This document shows, in pieces, positions 56,256 to 64,000 of a stretch of DNA of 64,000 nucleotides; the first letter of the stretch is position 1; each line of letters starts with the position of its first letter. This DNA is from Antilocapra americana (lineage: Eukaryota; Chordata; Mammalia; Artiodactyla; Antilocapridae): contig ML660201.1 of NCBI GenBank assembly GCA_007570785.1, forward strand, positions 34,867,405 to 34,931,404, written 5' to 3'. Below the pieces are notes generated by a model. That model was not told the origin of the DNA. It worked only from the letters and a program-made list of their open reading frames with translations, and did no database searches. The position numbers were made by a program, and so were the translations under genes.

Positions 56256-57960
56256 TAAATGCTGACTCAATGGTGAATGGATGGATGCTACAGAATCTGT
56301 GAATGGACAGATGCTTTTCAAGTAGAAGTGGAAAAGCCTTTTTGAGTGCAAAAGTGTATATAAATACAAGTGAGCTGTGTTCACCCACAAAATGTCTCTG
56401 AGGAGTAAATGAAATCCTCCACTCTGAAATGCTGGGTGGATTTAATCAGCTCCTCTGCTTTCTGGGAAGCTACAGGCCTACTATTATACAGTAAGAGACA
56501 CAACATGACTGCTATTAGTAGTGTCAGCAGCCAGGGGAAAAGCAGGAAAAGGAGTGCCTATTATTCACTCCTGTCCTCCCCTGGGAGCACCGGTGTTAAA
56601 TCCCATCCTTCAGACCTCATTTCTGCATGTCCAGGGCCTCTTCTCCCCAGAAAAGGGCTGAGTCTGTCTCTTTCAGCATCACACCTCAGCTAACATCAGG
56701 TGGCATTGTCTTCCCTCCAGCTGCTGCCTCCTCTCCCAAGACCACCTAAGGACCTGTCTCTCTCTTGCTCATAGTGAATCGATCCCAGCACCCCAAGCAA
56801 TTGTCGTTCACTCAGATGAAAAGTCTGACCTACTAATAACTGCGTTTCCTCTCAGACTGAGTAAAGCCCATTTCCTTCAGAATAACCTCTTTCTCCTTGC
56901 TCCAGTTAAACCTTTAGTTTACCTTCACATGCCAAGAGAGAGGAGAATAAAGAGACCTAACAATTATGGTTCCTAGAATGTCCGTGCAATAACCTCTCAG
57001 AAAAACCAAAAGTGGAAGCCCTGTTATCATTAAACTCAACTTTTCTAAATCATTCAAACAGATGCCCAAGTGGTGGGGCAAAAGCATAGAAAATAGGTGT
57101 TCTGCAAAAAGGCCTTTGACAGAAGTTGGCATCAGTTAGGTTGAGAATACTGACCTCCTCACTCTAAGTCTAGAGTTTTTTTCCATTGAATCATGCTGCC
57201 TTTGGGTGGGAGGGGGGCATTGTGGAGGGATTTCTTGACATATAAATAATGCCTGTGATGTTTTCACCTTTCAAAAGTTAAACACTCAGAGTATCTATGT
57301 GTTTAAGGAAACAAATATACTTCTACTGCTTTAAATACTTTAAAACAAAGAAAAAAAAATATTTTGGAAATAGTAGGAACATGTTTAACCTGAAGAAGTT
57401 TACCTCTAAAAGCCTAAAGCGAGTCCCACACTTAATGGTGATGTATTCCTTTTAAAATCAAAAAAAAAAAAAAAACCAACCCATATTAACTTTAACTTCT
57501 TGTATTATCCTGGAGATTGCAGGAGTTTGGAGTAAGATAAGAAAAAAGAAATCATAAGTGTTAAGACTTAGAAAGGAGGAAATGAAACTGTCAGTCACAA
57601 ATGATAAAACTCAAAAAGCTCAAAATCATCTTCACATTATTAGAATGAAGAAGAGAGTTTAAGAAAGTTAATTGAGTATTAAATCAGTACATAATAACTC
57701 TATACACCTGCATCAGAGATTTATAAAATTGATTTTAAAAGTCTTCATTTATAACATTTTATGATATTGGGGAATAAAGCTAAAAAGATTGCTACCATGT
57801 TAACAGATAGGACTATTCTATGCTGGAAGTTAATTGATTCTCTCCAAAAATCACCTGTAAGCTAAATACTATTTCATTCTGAAGTCTTTATTAAAATCCT
57901 TTGATATTTGAAAGCAAATGTCTATGTCAGGAAATATGACTAGAAACTCCTGTGATGGCA
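56256..57960. other. Unique DNA, no gene seen
   Basis: The frame at 56409-56693 has no recognisable domain. A-runs lie at 57351-57358 and 57459-57475. No interspersed repeat recognised. Confidence 0.4.
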
Positions 57961-57961
57961 G

Positions 57962-58145
57962 TGAAGTAATTAGGAGAATAAGCTTTGGAGTCAGAACAAA
58001 CCTGCTGTATGTTCTGGGACCAGTTACTTCTCTCTGAGTCTCAAATTGGGGGATATAGTGACTAGTTGTAGATTTGGGTTTTGGGAGAGCATCATGAAAT
58101 CATGAATGTCAAGTGCTAGTCTAAAAATAATAGCTATCATATTAT
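57962..58145 (+). mobile_element. MIR SINE
   Basis: 'gtaattaggagaataagctttggagtcagaacaaacctgc', 'ggaccagttacttctctctgagtctcaaattggggg' and 'taataatagctatcatattatta' follow MIR. Confidence 0.7.
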
Positions 58146-58174
58146 TAACAATACATTACCATTACCATAAATTG

Positions 58175-58262
58175 ACCCCTATGTTGCACCAATCGTGCTG
58201 TGCACATAGCTTCTTTTAACCCTTCCAACAACCATGCAAGTTCTTGCTATGTACCAGCCTGA
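58175..58262 (-). mobile_element. MIR SINE, partial
   Basis: 'ttgcaccaatcgtgctgtgcacatagcttcttttaacccttccaacaaccatgcaag' is weakly the antisense 3' half of MIR. Confidence 0.4.
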
Positions 58263-58264
58263 GC

Positions 58265-58650
58265 ATTTTTCATGGTATATGTGCCAGGAAACACATGGTA
58301 TGTGTACAGGAATGAGAGGGCACATTCAAAATTGAAGAGACATTAATACAGATGTTATTTACAAACAGGAAAGTAAGCCTCAAGCAGCCAAGGGAAGGAA
58401 GTTCACAGAATGTGGAGAAAACTATGAAGCGAGTCAACTGAGAGGAGCTGTGCTGTTTCTGAGAGGTGACCTAGAAGGGTGAGAACTAGAGAAATCAGTA
58501 TCCTGACCTCATGCTCCTTTTACCCTCAGATCTTCTGCTGGTGCTCACATTGGTTGAGTAGAATCCATAGGGTGAGGGAGTCCATTGATGTAGTCTATAC
58601 TGGTCAGACTTCCAGGCACAGAACAGGGTAGAAAAGGATGAAAGGAAGCT
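58265..58650. mobile_element. Ancient mammalian repeat, family unassigned (copy 2)
   Basis: 'atcttctgctggtgctcacattggttgagtagaatccatagggtgagggagtccattgatgtagtctatactggtcagacttccaggcacagaacagggtagaaaagg' aligns by eye with the end of 8180-8645. The left part is strongly diverged. Confidence 0.4.
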
Positions 58651-58651
58651 T

Positions 58652-58793
58652 TGAGAGGAATTATTGTTTACGTAAATCTTTGCAACAGCCCTAAGGGATG
58701 TGGACTACTGTCATCCCACTTCACATGGGGAAACTGGAGCCTAGAGAGATTGGCAGCTGGCATATGATGGAGATGGGGTTCTGGGTCTAGACA
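58652..58793 (-). mobile_element. MIR SINE
   Basis: 'atctttgcaacagccctaagggatgtggactactgtcatcccacttcacatggggaaactggagcctagagagattggcagc' and 'gatggggttctgggtctagac' are antisense MIR. Confidence 0.75.
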
Positions 58794-60275
58794 GTTCCAA
58801 TCCTGAGCCATGTAGAATCAGCACGAGAGTGAAGCTGATGCTCTTCCTCAGAGGAGAAGAGATTGTCTTAAATCAGATGAAAAGCTGGACCAACGTCAAA
58901 AGAAAGGGCTAGCAGTTCTCCGTCCTGCCTGGTTCCAAATGCCACATTCCACCCGTGGTGCCTTAGGAGCACCCATGACACAGCAACCCAGGAGAGGTGA
59001 ACACTTGGGACTTTCCCTCATGATAGCCAAGTGGAGAAATGAAAGACACCAATAGTACCAACTGGAGTTCCCAACTGGTTGTCTCCTGAGGCGAGGAGGC
59101 AGCCATCCTTCGAAAGCAAGTCTTCATGAAATAAAGAGTGACCCAGGAAAGAGCAACAAGTGGGCCAGCATTTGCCACCCAGCATTCTGTAGACTCCCAG
59201 GAGTCACCGAGGATATTCTGAGGGTTTACTTTGTTAGAGGTATTGGAGTATCTGCATTCGTTTTGATTTTTTAAGGCCATGAAATCAAAGAATTAGGTGA
59301 AGTTTTTTTCCATTAAAGAAACAAAGCAAAATTCTCTGAGGACTTCCAGCTCTTATCATAGGCAGTTTTAAGGTATGTGGTCATTTTTCACTCAGCTAAA
59401 TGCTGTTGACCCACCTAGGGGCTTTACAGTTACACAGCTTTCTTTAGTTTTTATTATTATTGCTTATTCACACATTGCTGAATTTATACTCTTAAAATAA
59501 AGAGAGAAGCAAGAGAAAAGCAAAAATTAATGATCATACAAATGATAACAAATCTACAATTTACACTCAAATTGGTATTAATACCCTCTAGATACCTTGA
59601 TTTATCTGATCAGAATTTTTAAACCATATATGTCAGGATAACTCTGTTGCCTTAACATGCCTTGCTCATTAAAAGAACTTCAGTGATGATTAGAATTAAT
59701 TTGGTTTTTGATTTATTGAGAATAATAATAACTACCCATATGATGATTTATTTGCAGAGAAACACTGGAAATAGAAGCCTTGAAACTTATTAACTTACCA
59801 CTTTGAAACAAAACAGAAAAGCATCAAAAATAAACCAGTTAACTTTAAAGTGAAAAATTCAAGCCTTCCAAACAATCAAAATGAAGTCATTTTTACAAAT
59901 CTATTTTTGATGCTGTAACACCTGCTAAATCCCAATCTCTATTTTAATAACCTTTCAATCCTCAAACTAAATAAGATATGATGTTCTTTTAAAATGTATT
60001 TTTGTTCCAGAATTAATTCAAAGTAGATTAATGTCTGTCCTTTTCTTAAAGGAGAAAAGTTGCATTTCTTTTCACATATAAAGTTTAATGATGATCATTT
60101 AAAATTTATTATACACCATATATAATACAGATATAAATTTAAAAATAAAATCACTTCTTGGTGATATTCCATGAAATAAATAATGAAGTTATTTATTAAC
60201 CCGACAAGGAGATTTAAAAAGCAAATTGCTGTGAGTGGTAGACATATGTTGCTTTTTTCCCATTCAGCATCATCG
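58794..60275. other. Unique AT-rich DNA, no gene seen
   Basis: The minus frame at 58963-59280 has no recognisable domain. 59450-60180 is very AT-rich without an identifiable element. Confidence 0.4.
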
Positions 60276-60279
60276 CCTC

Positions 60280-60773
60280 ATCTCATAGTGTTGCCCAGAA
60301 TCTCCTTTGAGAACTACTGCCTCCCAGCCATAGCCGCCTATGGGTTAGGTAACACTGATCTGACTTTCTGCTTTGTTTATGGGCATCTTGACCCAGGCCA
60401 AGAAAATCAAAATATACAATGGCCCTGGCAAGTGATTGGTTCAGAACTAGGCTATGACCCAAACTGAGCTAATGACTTTTATGTGAACCAGTAGAATAAA
60501 GAAGTTTGCTTTAGGCTGGAGCCACTGAGATGGAAGACTTAAGACTGGAATTATCTTATCATTACATGAGAAGAAAGCAACACAGAGAAAAGCAGATCCA
60601 AGTGATGGATGAAGATAGATTCCTGATGACATTTGAGCCCCTGGCATTCATCTATCAAGTTATTGTTTGATAAAACCGAGAAGTCTAGAAGTGAGAGTCT
60701 AACTGAGTAGTTAACAGTTGGACTCTTAACTCCTAGACTTCTCAGTTTTATCAGACAATAATTTGATAGATGA
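60280..60773. mobile_element. Ancient repeat (family unassigned) with inverted duplication
   Basis: 'gcatcttgacccaggccaagaaaatc', 'gattggttcagaactagg', 'gcaacacagagaaaagcagatcc' and 'agattcctgatgacatttgagcccctgg' have the order of a common old mammalian repeat. The continuation is disturbed: 60648-60699 is an inverted copy of 60721-60773, which itself looks like the natural next segment (ctagacttctcagttttatcagacaataattt). Confidence 0.45.
60648..60773. repeat. Long imperfect inverted repeat (52/53-base arms, 21-base spacer)
   Basis: The left arm 60648-60699 pairs with 60721-60773 over almost its whole length, with about 6 mismatches and one short gap near the loop side. The outer ends are TCATCTATCAA and TTGATAGATGA. 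Confidence 0.92.
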
Positions 60774-60774
60774 A

Positions 60775-60858
60775 AGTGAGCAAATCACTCTATTTCTCTG
60801 GACTTCACTGTCCTCATCAATAAAACGAAGGCATTAGACTAGATGACTGCCCAGAATC
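60775..60858 (+). mobile_element. MIR SINE, partial
   Basis: 'gtgagcaaatcactctatttctctggacttcactgtcctcatcaataaaacgaagg' is the MIR central region in sense orientation. Confidence 0.6.
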
Positions 60859-60944
60859 TGTTTCAAATCTTACATCTTTTACATTGTGGCTGACCATGTA
60901 TTAGTGACTTTTTAGATATAATTCTTTCCTTAAATTGTATGTGT

Positions 60945-61245
60945 TTATTTTTGGCTGTACTGGGTCTTTGTTGCTGCCCACAGGCTTTCTCTAGTTTGAA
61001 TGAGCGGGGGCTGCTCTAGTTGCAGTGTTGGGCTTCTCACGGCAGTGGCTTCTCGTGCTGGGGAGTATAGGCTCTGTGGGCTCAGTGGTTGTGGCTTGTG
61101 GGCTGTAGAGCATGGGACCAGTAGTCGTGGCACACAGGCTTAGCTGCCCGGCAGCAGGTGGAATCTTCCTTGACGAGGGTCGAATCCATGTCCCCTGCAT
61201 TAGCAGGCGAATTCTTAACCACTGCACCATCTGGGACATCTCAAT
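60945..61245 (-). mobile_element. CHR-type tRNA SINE, near full length
   Basis: The antisense SINE body 'tttatttttggctgtactgggtctttgttgctgcccacaggctttctctag', 'gagcgggggctgctctagttgcagtg' and 'ctcagtggttgtggcttgtgggctgtagagcatgg' is followed by the tRNA head in reverse ('gagggtcgaatccatgtcccctgcattagcaggcgaattcttaaccactgcaccatctggg'). Artiodactyl-wide family. Confidence 0.85.
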
Positions 61246-61544
61246 ATGATTCTTAAATAGACCCAATTTCAACTGACAGAATAAACGGTGCTGACCATCT
61301 CTGCCTTCTTCATATATTTTTTAAAAAAGGGTAACTCATACAGTAGTGATAACTGTAGGAGCCTTGAGAGGTCAACTAATCCTTCTGAGTCTCTGATAGA
61401 AGTTGAAAATATACAAAAAATTGTTTTATACATGGTATCTTCATTTTGATGGGGCTCAAGGGCAAATGTCTGAGTTAACCTAATCACAGACGTCATTCAC
61501 AATCTGTGTCATGATCCCAAGTATTCCTGCCCCCATTTTTTTTT
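61246..61544. other. Unique spacer between two CHR SINEs
   Basis: Nothing recognised apart from a T-run at 61539-61548 that belongs to the next SINE tail. Confidence 0.35.
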
Positions 61545-61722
61545 TTTAATATTTATTTGGCTGTGTCAGCTCTTAGTCGTGGCACAGGGGATCGTTCATT
61601 GTGGCACTTAGGTTCAGTGGCCCTGCAGCATGTGGGATCTCAGTTCCCTGACTAGGAATCAAACCCACGTCCCCTGCACTGGAAGGTGGATTCTAAAGCA
61701 CTGGACCACCATGGAAGTACCC
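61545..61722 (-). mobile_element. CHR-type tRNA SINE, shorter
   Basis: 'tatttggctgtgtcagctcttagtcgtggcacaggggatc', 'cagcatgtgggatctcagttccctgactaggaatcaaacccacgtcccctgcactggaaggtggattctaaagcactggaccacc'. The preceding T-run is the reversed A tail. Same orientation as the copy 300 bases upstream. Confidence 0.85.
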
Positions 61723-62580
61723 CCACCCTCATTTTGATGAATAAATCTAACAGTTATCCATTTTAGTTTCATGTGTACTTGACGAAATTCTCCTTATACA
61801 ATTAGGAAAAAGCCCTTATACAATCCCACATAGTTTAACAATTCTTTGATAAATAGCATTTGTATACCCTGATAATTATTTTCCCCATAAGGCAGGGTAT
61901 TACTTTCCAGAAGATGTTCTACAGGTAAGAAAGCTTTTGAAAATATATAATATTTTGACCTTTTGAGATGAGAGATTTGTTGTGAAACTAGTCCCTTTCA
62001 TTACTAAAGTGTCATTCAAAATAAAGTAATACGTTTAGACATATTGCATCAATTTACTTGCTATTACTCAAATCTTACCCTCTAATTAGAAGGAGAAATA
62101 TGAAGCCTCACCAGTACATAATTTAACAAACTCAATATCATGAAATTACCATATTTTATTCTAGCCTAGCACCAAAATTTGCTGGCATGGAGGGAAGCTG
62201 TGCACTTCTAAAATGCAAGATATGACTTACAACAAAAGAATGCTCCAGAGGTGAGAGTAAAGATTCAGGTTAATCAAAGGGTTTTGGGCAAGTTCCAAAA
62301 AACAGATTTTAAAATACAACTCTATCTCCATATCCTGTCTGCTTTGGGATGCAGTAGAAAAAGACAGGAAGTCATTGAGGGAGGAAGAGAAAACTCTGAA
62401 AACCAGGACTTTTTAAAGCACTGATGGAAATGATAATGAAGCCGTGGAGATTCCAGGAACAATTCTCCAAAGGATTAGAATTTCACCTCCAGGTAGAAAA
62501 ATCCGTACATATGAAAGTGGCATTGGATTCTCTACATTAGAATTCAAGTTTACTTTGCTCTGTCATCATCAATCTACCAT
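61723..62580. other. Unique AT-rich DNA
   Basis: No repeat or exon recognised. Confidence 0.4.
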
Positions 62581-62584
62581 CTAT

Positions 62585-62998
62585 CTATTTGTTATACCCA
62601 TATTAGGGAGGGTTACAGGCTTTACAAGACAACCCTAAAATTATATCAGTGTGACAAAAGCAAGGTTGTTTCTCACTCACATCACAGTCCCATCTGGTTG
62701 TTCCTGTTCAGGAAACATTCTACTTGGTCATTTCATCATGACCCTCCTCTAGGACCTCAGGATCCTCTTCACTCAGCTATCAGTGGGGAAAGGAAGACCT
62801 AAGGAAAACACACCACACCTTAATTACTTTGACTTGGAAATGACACACATCACTTCTGTACATACTCTCTTGGCCAGAACTCACTCATATGTCTACATTT
62901 AAGTGAGAAGGAGGCAGGGAGGTGTAATCTCACTGTGAGCCAGGAGGAAAGGGGAAAGGTTTTGGTGAACATGTCATAGTCTCTGCCACACTCCTTCC
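62585..62998. mobile_element. Ancient interspersed repeat, family unassigned
   Basis: 'gcaaggttgtttctcactcacatcacagtccc', 'tggaaatgacacacatcacttctgtacatactctcttggccagaactcactcatatg' and 'ttttggtgaacatgtcatagtctctgccaca' have the layout of a common old LTR- or MaLR-like repeat. I cannot name it. Confidence 0.4.
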
Positions 62999-63082
62999 CT
63001 CCCTTTCTTCCTTGCCCTCTCCCTCCCTCTATTATCTTTGCAGAGATAATATCGCAAAATAGTTAGAAATTCAGAGTTAAAT

Positions 63083-63292
63083 ATGCCCTCCAGTCAGACT
63101 ACCAGAATTCAAATGCAAGTTCTGCTTTCAGTAGCTATGTGATCTTGAGAAATTATGTAGGCTTTCTATGTTTACTCTTCTGGAAAACAGGAATAAATGA
63201 AAGCACTTACTCATAGCATCCTTGTGAATATCAAATAAATTAATGCCTGTAAAGAACTTAGAATGTGCCTGACACTTACTTCTTGGTATCTG
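63083..63292 (+). mobile_element. MIR SINE
   Basis: Near-complete: 'gtcagactaccagaattcaaatgcaagttctgctttcagtagctatgtgatcttgagaaattatg', 'ggaaaacaggaataaatgaaagcac', 'actcatagcatccttgtgaatatcaaataaattaatgcctgtaaagaacttagaatgtgcctgacac'. Confidence 0.85.
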
Positions 63293-63776
63293 TTCTTAAT
63301 CAGACGTCCAGTTTGTAATGGAACAAAAATCTTGGTGACTTAAGTAAAAAAGACTTTATGCGAGGATCAGGCAGGCTACAGAAATGGACTTAGGAAACAA
63401 GCCCAAAGCAAACACCTTCTGGAAGGGCCAGGCATCTGGAACCAGAGTGGCTGTCCCCCCGGCAGGAGCAGGTCCATTCAGAGGTCCCTTGGCCACCCCT
63501 GCTGCTAATGCAATCATTTTGTCTAAAAGCACCACACCTTATCAGCACCTTAATCAAATTCCAGGTGCTAGCAAGGATTGTCTGTTTGGCCAAGCTGAAG
63601 TCAAATACCTGCTTGTGAACTCACCAGAATGGAACTAGAGGGAATTTGGCCCTACTTGCATTCCAGTTGCTGGGAATGCACACAATGACACAGTTCTAAG
63701 AGGAGAAAAAGTTCTAATAGTTATAGTGCCTTCCCATGATGGATGCTGCCCAGTCAGATAAATAAAATATGCATTA
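63293..63776. other. Unique DNA, no gene seen
   Basis: Opposing frames at 63384-63638 and 63390-63593 overlap each other and lack motifs. No repeat recognised. Confidence 0.4.
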
Positions 63777-63777
63777 C

Positions 63778-63965
63778 ATGACTTACCTCTCCACCCATCC
63801 ATCCATCTATTCATCCATCCACTAACCTACCTTCCCAGTCAACCACCCAGCCATCCACCTCCAAACACTCGTTGACCCACCCAACTACCCGTCTAGGCAT
63901 CCATTCTTCAACCCAGCCAGCCAGCCAGCCATCTATCCATCTATCCACACATAGATACGTATATA
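63778..63965. repeat. Degenerate CCAT/CCAGC simple repeat
   Basis: Imperfect CATC- and CAGC-type tetranucleotide units (atccatccatctattcatccatcc ... cagccagccagccagccatctatccatctatcc) with interruptions. It ends close to the window edge. Confidence 0.9.
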
Positions 63966-64000
63966 TTTGACAAACACACATCATCAGATTTCAGTCATGT

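Noticed and set aside
63778..63965. CRISPR-like or structured repeat array
   Set aside because: The units are 4-5 base simple repeats with irregular interruptions, in a mammalian genome; no spacers.

Overview
This window is mammalian nuclear DNA from a ruminant, most likely a bovid. The diagnostic signs are the RTE-clade LINE BovB, its SINE derivatives Bov-tA and BOV-A2, ruminant-type L1 elements, and CHR-type artiodactyl tRNA SINEs. These lie on a background of old elements shared by placental mammals: L2, MIR, L1M and hAT-Charlie MITEs. The sequence is AT-rich and shows no CpG island. I found no convincing exon of a cellular gene, no RNA gene, no CRISPR and no bacterial-style gene. It reads as an intergenic or deep intronic stretch, and every long open frame that makes sense belongs to a decayed retrotransposon or is an antisense shadow of one.

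Layout. Bases 1-16 kb hold old material: L1M, L2, MIR and hAT remnants plus four younger Bov-tA/BovA SINEs and several unique blocks. Bases 17.0-19.9 kb are a layered composite: a 5'-truncated L1 with good target-site duplications (TSDs) was later split by a minus-strand BovB and is abutted by a BOV-A2. Bases 20-28 kb are again mostly MIR/L2/hAT fragments and unique DNA, including a MER20-like MITE inside a MIR. Bases 28.1-33.7 kb form the largest young block: a nearly full-length but dead BovB that landed in an older L1 3' UTR, followed by a 2 kb minus-strand L1. Bases 34-44 kb contain MIR, L2 and CHR fragments, an L2 nested in a MIR, a third BovB (40.6-41.9 kb) and a microsatellite. Bases 45.0-47.1 kb contain three L1 pieces, one of them a 5'-inverted (twin-primed) L1 with a 17-bp perfect TSD and an apparent 3' transduction. 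Bases 47-64 kb hold unique DNA, more MIRs, two Bov-tA copies, a fourth BovB piece nested in an L1 tail, a 30-bp BovB tail insertion with a 14-bp TSD, two CHR SINEs, a long imperfect hairpin and a terminal CCAT-type simple repeat.

How the elements relate. Bov-tA and BOV-A2 are non-autonomous and share their 3' end with BovB, whose machinery is thought to move them; the L1s are a separate autonomous system. All BovB and L1 reading frames here are interrupted, so nothing in the window looks capable of retrotransposition. The nesting gives a relative clock: L2/MIR, then L1M and hAT MITEs, then ruminant L1, BovB and its SINEs.

I did not find a clear new biological system. The observations most worth a second look are structural: the twin-primed L1 with transduced flank (45653-47094), the 30-bp BovB micro-insertion (51929-51986), the templated inverted duplication (60648-60773), the GGTTAAC-type tandem repeat ending in a perfect hairpin (48401-48471) and a 21-bp-arm hairpin at 42235-42289. 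Repeat family names come from recognition by eye; boundaries are approximate, usually within 10-30 bases, except where TSDs fix them.
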